Shown here piece after piece: positions 8,138-17,828 of a stretch of 64,000 nt of DNA. This DNA is from an uncultured Bacteroides sp. (GTDB lineage Bacteria; Bacteroidota; Bacteroidia; Bacteroidales; UBA932). The notes under the pieces were generated by a model, which was given only the letters and a program-made list of their open reading frames with translations, ran no database searches and had not been told where the DNA came from. Numbering within the stretch: the first letter of the stretch is position 1; the number at the start of each line of letters is the position of its first letter. A program made the position numbers and the translations under genes. The stretch spans positions 1-64,000 of the forward strand of contig UREV01000008.1 of assembly GCA_900546925.1 (NCBI GenBank), in the 5' to 3' direction.

Positions 8138-9562
8138 ATGGAAACACTGATCTCATTCATTGCGGGAATCGTAATAGCTGCGATTACCGCCGTAATAATA
8201 TATCGAAGCAAAATTCGTCAGGTCGAAACTGACACCGAGAACCGCCTGTTCGCCGAGTTTAACGCCGAGCGCGCGAAGTTGGAGGCCGAGCTCCAGTATA
8301 CGAAGGCCCGCGCCGACTCCCTCCAGGAAGCTGCTGCGCAGGCTAAGGTGGATTCTGTCAATGCCGTTGAGGCGGTTAAGGAGGATCTTAGAAAGCAACA
8401 TCAGGAAGACATTGACCTGCGCGAAAAGAATCATAGTCAGGCATTTGCAGCGTTGCAGGAGCGTTTTGACGAGACTTTGGCGAAGGTGACGGCACAGATG
8501 AAGGCGGAGACGGGCGATATGCTTAAGGAGCGTCAGAAGGAGTTTGCGGAGTCCAGCAACAAGAGTATCGGACAGATACTTGACCCGTTAAGGGAGAATA
8601 TTGAGAAACTTAAGGAAACCATGGCGAAAGGCAGCATTGACCAAGCCAAAAGGGAGGGGGAGATGGCTGAGCAGATTCGGGCTCTTATGGCGCATAGTGA
8701 CGCGGCGCGAAAGAGTGCCGACGAGTTGGCAGCGGCTTTCAAGCATGGTAACAAGGTCCAGGGTGACTGGGGTGAGATGAAGCTGGAGGAACTTCTTGAG
8801 TCACAGGGTCTTATACCTGGAATCCATTTCGATGTGCAGCCGACGATGAAGGATGCGGACGGTAAGGTTCTCAAGAATTCTGATGGAAATATGTTGAGGC
8901 CGGATTTGATTCTGCATCTCGACCAGAGGCGCGAGGTCATCATCGATTCGAAGGTTTCGATGAAGGCTTATGTGGATTATGTCAATGCTGAGAATGAAGT
9001 GGACCGCCGTCGTTTTCTTAAAGAACATATCGACAGTCTGAAGCAGCATGTCCGCGAGCTTTCGGATAAGCATTATTCTGATTATATAAAGGCTCCGAAG
9101 GTGTCTGCTGGTTATGTTATCATGTTCGTGCCGAATATCGGTGCCCTGTGGTCAGCGTTGAAAGAGGAACCGGATTTGTGGCGCAATGCTGCTGACAAGA
9201 ATGTCTACATCGCTGATGAGCAGAGTCTTTACGGTGCCCTTAAGATAGTGAAGATGACGTGGACTCAGATAGCTCAGGTGGCGAATCATGAGAAGGTGTT
9301 CGAGCTTGCTGACGAGATGATCGAGCGAGTGGGGATGTTCCTGGAGAATTACAAGAAAGTGGGCTCAAGTCTGAAGGCTGCAGCTGACGCGTATGAGTCT
9401 TCGTCGAAAAAACTCACTGAGGGACAGAGTGTTATGAAAACTGCCGGCAAGTTGGTGAGTATGGGTGCGAAGAATAACGGCAAACACGCCATCCCAGACG
9501 ACTACCTGGATGTCGACGATATCCCTGCGCTTCCGGAGGTCGATGAAAAGCAGAATAAGTAA
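8138..9562 (+). CDS. rmuC: DNA recombination protein RmuC
   Basis: The 474-residue protein has one N-terminal membrane helix (about 4-22), a long coiled coil (about 30-200) and the RmuC nuclease-like domain with its signature HGNKVQGDWGEMKLEELLES followed by VIIDSKVS (PD-(D/E)xK-type residues Asp and Lys). RmuC limits inversions and rearrangements at short inverted repeats, which is of interest here given the many hairpin repeats in the window. The gene is the second in a run of three plus-strand genes. Confidence 0.95.
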   Translation: METLISFIAGIVIAAITAVIIYRSKIRQVETDTENRLFAEFNAERAKLEAELQYTKARADSLQEAAAQAKVDSVNAVEAVKEDLRKQHQEDIDLREKNHSQAFAALQERFDETLAKVTAQMKAETGDMLKERQKEFAESSNKSIGQILDPLRENIEKLKETMAKGSIDQAKREGEMAEQIRALMAHSDAARKSADELAAAFKHGNKVQGDWGEMKLEELLESQGLIPGIHFDVQPTMKDADGKVLKNSDGNMLRPDLILHLDQRREVIIDSKVSMKAYVDYVNAENEVDRRRFLKEHIDSLKQHVRELSDKHYSDYIKAPKVSAGYVIMFVPNIGALWSALKEEPDLWRNAADKNVYIADEQSLYGALKIVKMTWTQIAQVANHEKVFELADEMIERVGMFLENYKKVGSSLKAAADAYESSSKKLTEGQSVMKTAGKLVSMGAKNNGKHAIPDDYLDVDDIPALPEVDEKQNK

Positions 9563-9580
9563 CACTAAGACAGTATAAAG

Positions 9581-10759
9581 ATGAAAAACAGATTGTTGGC
9601 GACATTGGTCGCTTCTGTGACAATGCTTGCTATGGCATTTGTCGCAAATGCCGGACAACCGGAAAATGACGAGTTGGTGTTTTACAATGCCACGGAATTC
9701 GAAATCGGAGGAAAGGCCACTAAGGAGACATTGACCCCTTTCGACAGGCTTCCAGCCTCTTATGAGAAGACAACACGACCGGAACTTTGGCGGCACGGGC
9801 ATCATTCTGCAGGTATCTATGTCCGTTTCCGTACAGATTCCCCGATTATCAAGGCCAGATGGACCTCGCTTTACGGAGCGCAGATGAGCCACATGGCACC
9901 ATCAGGAATCAGAGGCATTGACCTATACGTGCTGGATGGCGGTAAATGGTATTTTACGGGGGTGGGCAGACCGGCGAAGAACGACAAGACCACGGAGTAT
10001 GTCCTTGTGAAAAATATGGACCGCAAGGAACGTGAATATATGATTTATCTTTCTCTGTATGATGGTGTTACCTCACTTGAAATCGGCATTGACAAATCCA
10101 GCTTTATCGGTAAGCCTCAGGTGGACAGTCCGCGAAGAGGGTGTCCGATAGTGATGTACGGCACGAGCATTCTTCAGGGAGGTTGCGTGTCACGCCCGGG
10201 AATGGCGCACACTTCATTGCTGGAGAGAGCCCTCGATATCGAGGTCATAAATCTCGGTTTCAGCGGTAATGCTCTCCTCGACCTGGATATCGCCCGGCTC
10301 ATGGCATCCGTCGAGAAACCTGCTCTCTATGTTCTGGACAATGCACCTAATTGTAGCGCTGACCGTATCAATGAGCGCAGCGAGGCCTTCTTCCGTGTTA
10401 TACGTGACGCTCATCCCGACGTGCCTGTTGTTATCGTGGAGCATCCGCTTTATCCGACCATGCGTCTGAACAATTATGCTCGCGAGGATATCACCGCCAG
10501 GAACAATGCCCAGAAGGCATTCTATGAGAAACTCCGCAAGGCTGGCGAGAAACGTATATACTATGTCTCTGCCGACAAGCTCCTGGACGAAATGAAGGAA
10601 GGTACCGTAGATGGCAACCATTTTACCGACCTCGGAGTGACGTATTATGTCAATGCCATTCTTCCGACCATCAAGAAGGCGTTGAAGGCATCACCTTATC
10701 CTATGTTCAGGTCGACATCAGTCGGTTTCTCAGGAAGTTTTTCATACAGTCCCCAGTAA
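9581..10759 (+). CDS. Secreted SGNH/GDSL-type esterase with N-terminal beta domain
   Basis: The signal peptide covers residues 1-25 (cut near VANAGQ). Residues about 28-180 form a beta-sandwich accessory domain (SGNH_N type), followed by an SGNH hydrolase: block I GTSILQGG with the catalytic Ser near residue 195, block II GFSGNA, and block V DGNHFTDLG with the catalytic Asp/His. Such enzymes deacetylate carbohydrates in the periplasm or outside the cell; the substrate is unknown. Its last 64 bp overlap the 3-prime end of the convergent lipoprotein gene, and the tail after MFRSTS looks unlike a conserved C-terminus. Confidence 0.85.
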   Translation: MKNRLLATLVASVTMLAMAFVANAGQPENDELVFYNATEFEIGGKATKETLTPFDRLPASYEKTTRPELWRHGHHSAGIYVRFRTDSPIIKARWTSLYGAQMSHMAPSGIRGIDLYVLDGGKWYFTGVGRPAKNDKTTEYVLVKNMDRKEREYMIYLSLYDGVTSLEIGIDKSSFIGKPQVDSPRRGCPIVMYGTSILQGGCVSRPGMAHTSLLERALDIEVINLGFSGNALLDLDIARLMASVEKPALYVLDNAPNCSADRINERSEAFFRVIRDAHPDVPVVIVEHPLYPTMRLNNYAREDITARNNAQKAFYEKLRKAGEKRIYYVSADKLLDEMKEGTVDGNHFTDLGVTYYVNAILPTIKKALKASPYPMFRSTSVGFSGSFSYSPQ

Positions 10760-11187
10760 TAAAAATAAGTAACGACAGTCGGAGTCGCACCTTTATTCTT
10801 CTCGAATTTCAGATGAATCGTCAATGTGTCATCATTGATTGTAACGGACTGCTTTTTGAAACTGAATCCGGGGTCGGACATTCTGGCTTGTCCAAGCACC
10901 AGAGTATTCTTTGTGAAATCTATTGCAGGAAGTTTGTCGATCTGTGAAGATACAGACCGTCTGAACTCATCCATGCTGTTGATTATCATACATTCCGACT
11001 TGTCTCCAAAGTAAAAATCAGATGCCGGAGTGCTGGACTGAGCCGGGAGGTGCTTGTCGAAAAACGAAGATATTTCACCCGATGCTGCTATCGGTTTTAT
11101 CTCCAAATCATCTTTATCGGTATTCGAACACGAAACCATCAACAATAAAGACATTAAAAATGCAGACAGACTTTTGAATTGTGTCAT
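10696..11187 (-). CDS. Hypothetical lipoprotein
   Basis: A 163-residue protein with a lipoprotein signal peptide: a hydrophobic stretch then LLMVSC, making Cys20 the lipidated residue. I chose MTQFKSLS as start because it gives a compact signal peptide; an ATG 33 bp upstream is open. The mature part has alternating beta-strand-like segments (NTLVLGQARM, DTLTIHLKF, TVVTYFYYWGLYEK). I do not recognise the family. TATATTTG lies 30 bp upstream. It is convergent with and overlaps the esterase gene. Confidence 0.7.
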   Translation of the reverse strand: MTQFKSLSAFLMSLLLMVSCSNTDKDDLEIKPIAASGEISSFFDKHLPAQSSTPASDFYFGDKSECMIINSMDEFRRSVSSQIDKLPAIDFTKNTLVLGQARMSDPGFSFKKQSVTINDDTLTIHLKFEKNKGATPTVVTYFYYWGLYEKLPEKPTDVDLNIG

Positions 11188-11217
11188 AACAAGATAGTTT
11201 AGAATGAATACTAGTCG

Positions 11218-11225
11218 CAAATATA
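11218..11225 (-). promoter_or_regulatory. -7 box for the lipoprotein gene
   Basis: Minus-strand TATATTTG, 30 bp before the chosen start. Confidence 0.5.
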
Positions 11226-11261
11226 TAATTATATTTTAATTTACAACCCTAACCGTCACGT

Positions 11262-11334
11262 CGCCGGTCGGCGGCAGTGCCCGGCGAGCGAATTGCGAAG
11301 CACCTGAGCGAACGGGCACTGGCCGACGCCGGCA
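11262..11334 (+). repeat. Family B hairpin repeat, copy 1
   Basis: Nearly complementary 21-bp arms (11262-11282 and 11313-11333) enclose the core GCGAATTGCGAAGCACCTGA. The core is shared with 25739-25809, 25891-25961 and 46928-47008. Confidence 0.7.
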
Positions 11335-11353
11335 GCCATGCTACAATAAACGT

Positions 11354-11390
11354 AATGGTCCTCAAGCACTGAAACTGCTTGAGGACCATT
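11354..11390 (-). terminator. Strong hairpin terminator after kbl
   Basis: A perfect 15-bp stem (AATGGTCCTCAAGCA and its complement) with a 7-base loop lies 46 bp after the kbl stop. The T-run on the minus strand is short. Confidence 0.65.
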
Positions 11391-11436
11391 GTTTTATCGT
11401 GTCAGATTCCGCACGGATATTGCGGACCCTAAAATG

Positions 11437-12624
11437 CTATTTCAACACGTCGAGTTCCTTGCCGACCTTTATGAAGGCAGCGATACACTTGTCGAGCTGC
11501 TCGCGGGTGTGCGCGGCAGAAAGCTGGACACGGATACGTGCCTGCTCCTTCGGAACTACAGGATAGTAGAAACCGGTGACGTAGATACCTTCCTCCTGCA
11601 TCTTCGCTGCGAATACCTGTGAAAGACGTGCATCGTAAAGCATAACGGCGCAAATCGCACTCTGGGTAGGCTTGATGTCGAAGCCGGCTGCCATCATCTT
11701 GTCCCTGAAGTAGTTTACATTCTCGATGAGCTTGTCATGCAACTCGTTGCTCTCCTTCAAGATACGGAAAACCTCAAGGCTCGCGCCGATGATGCAAGGA
11801 GCGAGAGAGTTCGAGAACAAGTAAGGACGGCTGCGCTGTCTGAGAAGGTCAATGATCTCCTTACGGCCTGTTGTGAATCCGCCGAGGGCACCGCCGAAAG
11901 CCTTTCCGAGAGTACCGGTGTAGATATCCACTCTGCCATAAGTATTTGTAAGCTCGCTGACACCGTGACCGGTAGCACCTACGACTCCTGCAGAATGTGA
12001 CTCGTCCACCATCACGAGAGCGTCATACTTCTCTGCCAACTCGCAAATCTTGTCCACAGGTGCCACGTTACCGTCCATGGAGAATACACCGTCTGTGACA
12101 ATGATTCTGAAACGCTGAGCCTGAGCTTCCTGGAGGCATTTCTCCAACTCTGCCATGTCAGCATTGGCATAACGATATCTCTTGGCCTTGCAAAGACGTA
12201 CGCCGTCGATGATGGAGGCATGGTTCAATGCGTCTGAAATGATAGCGTCCTCATCTGTAAGAAGCGGCTCGAATACACCACCGTTGGCGTCGAAGCAGGC
12301 AGCATAAAGAATAGTATCCTCTGTGTGGAAATACTCGCTGATAGCTTTTTCGAGCTGTTTGTGAATGTCCTCTGTTCCGCAGATGAAACGCACTGATGCC
12401 ATTCCGAAGCCACGCTCTTTCATCATATCAGAAGAAGCCTTTATAAGGCGCGGGTCGTTAGCCAGACCGAGATAGTTATTTGCGCAGAAGTTGAGGACTT
12501 CTTTTCCTGCTACCTGAATGGAAGCAGACTGAGGACTCTCTATCAGGCGTTCCTCCTTGTAGAGGCCTGCCTCACGGATCTCAGCGAGAGTCTTGCTGAG
12601 ATGCTCTTTCATTTTTCCGTACAT
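11437..12624 (-). CDS. kbl: Glycine C-acetyltransferase (2-amino-3-ketobutyrate CoA ligase)
   Basis: PLP enzyme that cleaves 2-amino-3-ketobutyrate with CoA to glycine and acetyl-CoA, the second step of threonine breakdown. The 395 residues align throughout with the alpha-oxoamine synthase family: NFCANNYLGLA near the N-terminus, DESHSAG at 207-213 and PLP lysine Lys241 in TGTLGKAFGG. It is divergent from the threonine dehydrogenase gene at 12977, which supplies its substrate, so the pair forms a functional unit. 8-amino-7-oxononanoate synthase is a homologue, but the sequence match and neighbour favour Kbl. Confidence 0.95.
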   Translation of the reverse strand: MYGKMKEHLSKTLAEIREAGLYKEERLIESPQSASIQVAGKEVLNFCANNYLGLANDPRLIKASSDMMKERGFGMASVRFICGTEDIHKQLEKAISEYFHTEDTILYAACFDANGGVFEPLLTDEDAIISDALNHASIIDGVRLCKAKRYRYANADMAELEKCLQEAQAQRFRIIVTDGVFSMDGNVAPVDKICELAEKYDALVMVDESHSAGVVGATGHGVSELTNTYGRVDIYTGTLGKAFGGALGGFTTGRKEIIDLLRQRSRPYLFSNSLAPCIIGASLEVFRILKESNELHDKLIENVNYFRDKMMAAGFDIKPTQSAICAVMLYDARLSQVFAAKMQEEGIYVTGFYYPVVPKEQARIRVQLSAAHTREQLDKCIAAFIKVGKELDVLK

Positions 12625-12976
12625 ATAATCAATATTGTGTTTTTGAAAGCTATCTTGACTAATATTTCAAAATAGTTTAAGTAATCCTTAAAAAATAACT
12701 TGGTAATCTTTGTGCGTCTTTTCGGTCTATATTCCTTTTCTCATCAGTCATGTGCCACCGGCACACTCCTTCTTCTAAAAGGAATCTATCCTCGAAAATC
12801 CATCACAAATCTTTACCTACTTATTTTTTAACGCTTACTAAGCGATGTAAAATTACACATTATTTGGGAATTATCAAATCGTTTAATAAATTATCGCGAT
12901 TTTCTTGTTTTTTGTTAAAAAATCTTATTAATTTTGTGCAAAATTAAAACAAAGCAATAAACACATAAGCATTGAC
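12625..12976. other. AT-rich divergent control region of kbl and tdh
   Basis: This 352-bp gap separates the two divergent threonine-degradation genes and holds no gene. It is markedly AT-rich, with a clear TAATTTTG box for tdh at 12929-12936. A CATTGAC motif lies 5 bp before the tdh ATG. Confidence 0.6.
12929..12936 (+). promoter_or_regulatory. -7 box for the threonine dehydrogenase gene
   Basis: TAATTTTG fits TAnnTTTG, 40 bp before the ATG; a CTTG at 12904-12907 is at the right distance (21 bp) for a weak -33 box. Confidence 0.6.
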
Positions 12977-13933
12977 ATGAAAAACATTCTTATAATTGGA
13001 GCGACTGGCCAGATTGGTTCAGAGCTTACGATGGAACTTCGCAAGAGATATGGCAGCGATCACGTTGTGGCAGGTTACATCCGTGGATGCGAGCCTAAGG
13101 GCGAACTTAAGGAGTCCGGCCCTTCAGCGGAGGTGGATGTTACTGACGGCGAAATGATCGCCAATGTCGTAAAACAGTATAACATCGACACCATCTATAA
13201 TCTTGCTGCTCTTCTTTCAGTCGTAGCTGAGTCTAAGCCGAAGCTCGCATGGAAGATCGGTATCGACGGATTGTGGAATGTGCTTGAGGTAGCCAGAGAG
13301 CATGGATGTGCTGTGTTTACCCCAAGTTCCATCGGTTCATTCGGCCCTAACACTCCTCATGTGAATACTCCTCAGGATACTATCCAGCGTCCGAGGACAA
13401 TGTATGGTGTTACTAAGGTTACTACCGAGCTTCTCAGTGATTATTATTTCTTGAAATATGGCGTGGACACACGTGCAGTGCGTTTCCCTGGTCTTATCTC
13501 CAACGTTACTCTTCCTGGTGGCGGTACCACTGACTATGCGGTAGATATCTATTACTCTGCTGTACGCGGTGAGAAGTTCACCTGCCCATTCAGGCCTGGT
13601 ACACTCATGGATATGATGTATATGCCTGATGCATTGAACGGAGCCATTAAACTTATGGAGGCTGACCCTTCAAGACTTATCCATAGAAATGCTTTCAATA
13701 TCGCATCTATGAGCTTTGCTCCTGAGACCATTTATGAGGCTATCAAGCGTGAGGTTCCTGATTTCCAGATGGAATATGTTCCTGATCCGTTGAAGCAGAG
13801 CATCGCAGACAGCTGGCCTGACTGCATGGATGACTCTTGCGCAAGAGCAGAGTGGGATTGGAAGCCTGAGTATGATCTCGAAGCTATGACACACGATATG
13901 CTCGAGAAGCTTCGTGCAAGACTTTTAAAATAG
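12977..13933 (+). CDS. tdh: L-threonine 3-dehydrogenase, short-chain dehydrogenase type
   Basis: Oxidises L-threonine with NAD+ to 2-amino-3-ketobutyrate. The 318-residue protein is of the extended SDR/epimerase-like class found in Bacteroidota, not the zinc class of E. coli. The NAD-binding motif GATGQIG is at 8-14, the active-site Ser/Thr are in TPSSIGSFG, and Tyr143-x3-Lys147 is in MYGVTK. The divergent kbl gene encodes the next enzyme, giving threonine to glycine plus acetyl-CoA. It is followed by a strong terminator. Confidence 0.93.
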   Translation: MKNILIIGATGQIGSELTMELRKRYGSDHVVAGYIRGCEPKGELKESGPSAEVDVTDGEMIANVVKQYNIDTIYNLAALLSVVAESKPKLAWKIGIDGLWNVLEVAREHGCAVFTPSSIGSFGPNTPHVNTPQDTIQRPRTMYGVTKVTTELLSDYYFLKYGVDTRAVRFPGLISNVTLPGGGTTDYAVDIYYSAVRGEKFTCPFRPGTLMDMMYMPDALNGAIKLMEADPSRLIHRNAFNIASMSFAPETIYEAIKREVPDFQMEYVPDPLKQSIADSWPDCMDDSCARAEWDWKPEYDLEAMTHDMLEKLRARLLK

Positions 13934-13988
13934 TTGTTCAAGTTTCGCGTGTGCGAAATTTGTGGTAGTTAGATAAATTTCAAATAGT

Positions 13989-14037
13989 ACGATCTCCATG
14001 GCTCTTTCAGTTTGGAACCATGGAGGTCGTTTTTTTT
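13989..14037 (+). terminator. Rho-independent terminator after tdh
   Basis: The stem ACGATCTCCATGG / CCATGGAGGTCGT is followed directly by eight T, 56 bp after the tdh stop. Confidence 0.85.
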
Positions 14038-14085
14038 ATTTTGTCTCTTGTAGAATACACTATTCTTCGTAAATTAGTAGTTTCC

Positions 14086-14093
14086 TAAATTTG
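14086..14093 (+). promoter_or_regulatory. -7 box for metH
   Basis: TAAATTTG fits TAnnTTTG, 56 bp before the metH ATG; no convincing -33 box is seen. The leader is too short and lacks the conserved boxes for a cobalamin riboswitch. Confidence 0.45.
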
Positions 14094-14149
14094 TATTGAA
14101 TACTAAACTTGGAGAGTGAAAAACTTGGAGTAGCTCATAAATAGTCATT

Positions 14150-17100
14150 ATGCTTGACAAAACGACATTGAAGAACCGTATCTTGGTGCTCGACGGAGCT
14201 ATGGGTACCATGATTCAGAGATATAATCTGACGGAGGAAGACTTCCATAAAGGTCTCCCAGAAAATTCGCATGAACTGAAGGGAAACAATGAATGCCTGA
14301 ACATCTCTCATCCTGAAATAATCGAAGAAATCCATAAGGAATATATAGCTGCAGGAGCCGATATAATCGAAACTAATACATTCAGTGCCAACCGCATATC
14401 CCAAAAAGAATACGGAACAGAGGCATTGGCCTATACCCTGGCATTGGAAGGAGCCCGTATCGCCCGCAGGGCCGCGGGAAGCGAGATTCTGGTATTCGGC
14501 AGCGTGGGGCCGACCTCCAAGTCGCTGAGCCTGTCGCCGGACATCAACAATCCTGCCGAGCGTCCGTACAGTTTCAGGGACATGGCCGAGGCTTATGACG
14601 AACAGATTCGCGGACTTATCGACGGCGGTGTGGACGCCATCCTCATAGAGACCTGTTTCGATGCGCTGAATACCAAGGCTGCACTTTATGCCCTCGAAAA
14701 AATCGACCGCCATTTCCCGGCCGTCGTATCAGTATCTGTGAACGACAAGAGCGGAAGAACATTGACAGGACAGACTTTACAGGCCTTCTACACGTCTGTG
14801 AGCCATTATCCGCTTCTCGCATTCGGTCTGAACTGCTCGCTCGGAGCAGACGACCTGACTCCGCTCCTGAATGAAGTGGCAGGGTTCAGCCTTTTCCCTG
14901 TGAGCTGTTATCCGAACGCCGGACTGCCTAATGAAATGGGCGGTTACGACGAGACTCCTGAAGAAATGGCTGAGTCTGTAAGAAAAATGGCTGAATCCGG
15001 ACTGCTGAACATAATTGGAGGCTGTTGCGGAACCACGCCTGCGCATATCGCTGCCATCAGCGCTGCTGTAAAGGGCCTGAAGCCACGTGCAATTCCGGAT
15101 GACCCGACCGGTGGCCCGCTCACCGTAAGCGGACTCGAACACACCAGCATTGACCTTAAACACAGCAATTTTACGAACATCGGAGAACGCACGAACGTGG
15201 CGGGCTCCCGCAAATTCGCGAAACTCATCGCAGCCGGCGATTACGAGACCGGCCTTCAAATAGCTGCTGATCAGATAGATAACGGCGCCAGCATCATAGA
15301 CATAAACATGGACGACGCGATGCTCGACAGCCGCGCCTGCATGGAGACTTTCGTCAGGTATATCTCGAACGACCCGGCCGTGGCCAAAGCCGCGCTCATG
15401 ATCGACTCCTCGCATTGGGAAACAATTCTTGCGGGACTGGAAAACGCTGAAGGTAAATGCATTGTGAACTCCATAAGCCTTAAGGAGGGCGAAGAAGCCT
15501 TCTCGCACAAGGCCATGGAAATCCATGATCTGGGAGCCGCGATGGTAGTCATGGCGTTCGACGAAGAAGGCCAGGCCACGACTTACGACAGAAAAATCGC
15601 CATTTGCAAAAGGGCTTACGATATTCTCGTGAATAAACTTCACATCCCGGCGCACGACATCATCTTCGACGTGAACGTACTTTCAGTCGGCACCGGCATC
15701 GAGGAACACGCCCGCTACGGCATAGATTTCATCGAGGCTGTCAGATGGATAAAACAAAATTTGCCAGGCAGTTACACCTCTGGAGGTATCTCGAACCTGT
15801 CTTTCGCATTCCGCGGTAACAACACCGTCCGTGAGGCCATGCATTCCATCTTCCTCTACCACGGCGTGAAGGCCGGTCTCGACATGGGAATCGTGAATCC
15901 GGGCATGCTCCAGGTCTACGACGACATCGAACCTGACCTGCTGAAAAAAGCCGAAGACGTGATTCTGGACCGCGACCCCGAAGCCACCGAGCGCCTGATT
16001 ACCAAGGCACAAGAGATAATGGCGGCCAAGGAGGCCGAGAAAGCCGCTGCCGCCGGAGGAGCCGCACCCGTAAAAACTGAGCCCGCCAAGGTTTCTGTCA
16101 ATGCCGAAGATCGTGTGAAGGAGGCGTTGGTGAAAGGCAAAAGCGTAGGCTTGGAGGCAGACATCATGGAATGTTATCATAAATATGGTACAGCCGTGAA
16201 AGTCATCGAAGGTCCGCTGATGGCCGGAATGGAACGTGTCGGTGAACTCTTCGGAGCAGGCAAAATGTTTCTGCCACAGGTAGTCAAGTCTGCTAAAATA
16301 ATGAAGGACGCAGTCTCGATACTGGAACCGTACATGACCGGCGAGGGAGGCGATTCGACCGACAGGCCTGTCATTGTCAATGCCACTGTAAAGGGCGACG
16401 TTCATGATATCGGAAAGAATATCACCGGCATCGTGCTGAGCTGTAACGGGTTTAATGTCATCGACTTAGGTGTGATGGTGGACAAAGAGACCATCCTCGA
16501 CGAAGCCGAAAAACACCACGCTGCCATCATCGGTGCCAGCGGACTCATCACCCCGTCACTTTTCCAGATGGAAGAACTCTGCCGCGAAATGACCCGCCGC
16601 GGACTCGACACCCCGCTGTTCATCGGCGGAGCGACCACATCCGCGCTGCACACCGCCGTCAAACTCGCCCCGCTCTACGACCACGTCTTCTACGCGCAGG
16701 ACGCCTCCTCGGGAGCCGTAATGGCCAAAAAATGTATGATGGACCGCAAGAAATTCGAGGACGAGGAGCACGCCGCCCAGCAGAAAATCCGCACCCTCTA
16801 TGAGAGTCGCCCTAATGTTCAGGTCAATGCTGAAGTGACTGATAAAGAGGTGTTTGCGGAAGACTCATACTTGCGTAAAGATGAATACTCGTTCCGTGAT
16901 ATTCCTGCTATGGAACTTTCGATAGACGAGATTTTGCCATATTTCGATTGGCGAATGTTCTTGGCCGTCTGGGGTATCAAATATGGCGGAGAACTGCCTG
17001 ATGACCCTATCGTGGAAAAGACATTGGCAGAAGGAAAATCAGTTATCGAGAGATTCCGTACACGTCACGAAGTGAAGGTGCAGATAGCAGCCAAGTTCTT

Positions 17101-17770
17101 GGATGCAATGCGCGAAGGGGACGATATCGTGGCTGACAGCGTCCGTTTCCCGATGATGCGTCAGGATCAGCCGCAGGAGATTGCCGACGGTCGTAAAGTA
17201 TGCCTTTCATTGGCAGATTTCGTGCCGTCAGAAAAGAAAGGTCCGATGGGTGTCTTCGCCGTAAGCGTCCTCACAAGTCACGGACTTGCATGCACTTGCG
17301 GATGTCACCCTATAGGTTACAGGCATCCGTCCATGCCTTCAGGAAACTTGACAGAAAGTCCGAACAATGACAAGGATTATAACGGCATGATGGATAGGGC
17401 AGTAAGGGTGACATTGGCCGAAGCCGCATCCCAGTGGCTCGACGAACATCTGAAGGCATTGATCCGAACAAAACCGGCCGACAGGCAGATGAAAGTGGTG
17501 AAGCCGGCAGCCGGATATGCGAGTTGCCCGGACCATACGCTCAAAAAGGACATTCTGGCGCTGCTTCCGGACGCGGCGAAACTCGGCATCGAGCTCACTG
17601 AGAGTTATGCGATGATTCCGGACGCTTCGATTTGCGGATTTGTATTCTTCCACCCGGAGGCGACTTATCCGGGGATCAGGCACATTTCCAAGGAGCAGTT
17701 CGATGACTATGTCGCCAGACGTGGAATGAGCGAGAAGGATGCGAGACAGTTCCTCGGATATCTTTTGTAG
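14150..17770 (+). CDS. metH: Cobalamin-dependent methionine synthase
   Basis: Transfers the methyl group of 5-methyltetrahydrofolate to homocysteine through B12, giving methionine and tetrahydrofolate. All four modules are present in 1206 residues: homocysteine-binding domain (1-320, zinc ligands in GGCCGTTPAH), pterin-binding domain (about 340-610, TNVAGSRKF), cobalamin cap and Rossmann domain (about 650-900, His-Asp-x-Gly near residue 750 in GDVHDIGKN) and the C-terminal activation domain (about 920-1206). An Ala/Glu-rich linker with EAEKAAAAGGAA separates the pterin and B12 halves. metF follows 58 bp downstream, so the two probably form an operon supplying methyl groups. Confidence 0.97.
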   Translation: MLDKTTLKNRILVLDGAMGTMIQRYNLTEEDFHKGLPENSHELKGNNECLNISHPEIIEEIHKEYIAAGADIIETNTFSANRISQKEYGTEALAYTLALEGARIARRAAGSEILVFGSVGPTSKSLSLSPDINNPAERPYSFRDMAEAYDEQIRGLIDGGVDAILIETCFDALNTKAALYALEKIDRHFPAVVSVSVNDKSGRTLTGQTLQAFYTSVSHYPLLAFGLNCSLGADDLTPLLNEVAGFSLFPVSCYPNAGLPNEMGGYDETPEEMAESVRKMAESGLLNIIGGCCGTTPAHIAAISAAVKGLKPRAIPDDPTGGPLTVSGLEHTSIDLKHSNFTNIGERTNVAGSRKFAKLIAAGDYETGLQIAADQIDNGASIIDINMDDAMLDSRACMETFVRYISNDPAVAKAALMIDSSHWETILAGLENAEGKCIVNSISLKEGEEAFSHKAMEIHDLGAAMVVMAFDEEGQATTYDRKIAICKRAYDILVNKLHIPAHDIIFDVNVLSVGTGIEEHARYGIDFIEAVRWIKQNLPGSYTSGGISNLSFAFRGNNTVREAMHSIFLYHGVKAGLDMGIVNPGMLQVYDDIEPDLLKKAEDVILDRDPEATERLITKAQEIMAAKEAEKAAAAGGAAPVKTEPAKVSVNAEDRVKEALVKGKSVGLEADIMECYHKYGTAVKVIEGPLMAGMERVGELFGAGKMFLPQVVKSAKIMKDAVSILEPYMTGEGGDSTDRPVIVNATVKGDVHDIGKNITGIVLSCNGFNVIDLGVMVDKETILDEAEKHHAAIIGASGLITPSLFQMEELCREMTRRGLDTPLFIGGATTSALHTAVKLAPLYDHVFYAQDASSGAVMAKKCMMDRKKFEDEEHAAQQKIRTLYESRPNVQVNAEVTDKEVFAEDSYLRKDEYSFRDIPAMELSIDEILPYFDWRMFLAVWGIKYGGELPDDPIVEKTLAEGKSVIERFRTRHEVKVQIAAKFLDAMREGDDIVADSVRFPMMRQDQPQEIADGRKVCLSLADFVPSEKKGPMGVFAVSVLTSHGLACTCGCHPIGYRHPSMPSGNLTESPNNDKDYNGMMDRAVRVTLAEAASQWLDEHLKALIRTKPADRQMKVVKPAAGYASCPDHTLKKDILALLPDAAKLGIELTESYAMIPDASICGFVFFHPEATYPGIRHISKEQFDDYVARRGMSEKDARQFLGYLL

Positions 17771-17828
17771 ACGTATGTTATATTTTATCTGAGGTTATTT
17801 TTTACGTTACTTGAACAATAGACAAACC

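Noticed and set aside
13934..14149. Cobalamin riboswitch before metH
   Set aside because: The leader holds the tdh terminator and a short AT-rich promoter region; the conserved B12-box pattern is not there.
14777..15655. Long open frame antisense to metH
   Set aside because: Shadow of a well-conserved metH coding region; protein composition is unlike real proteins.
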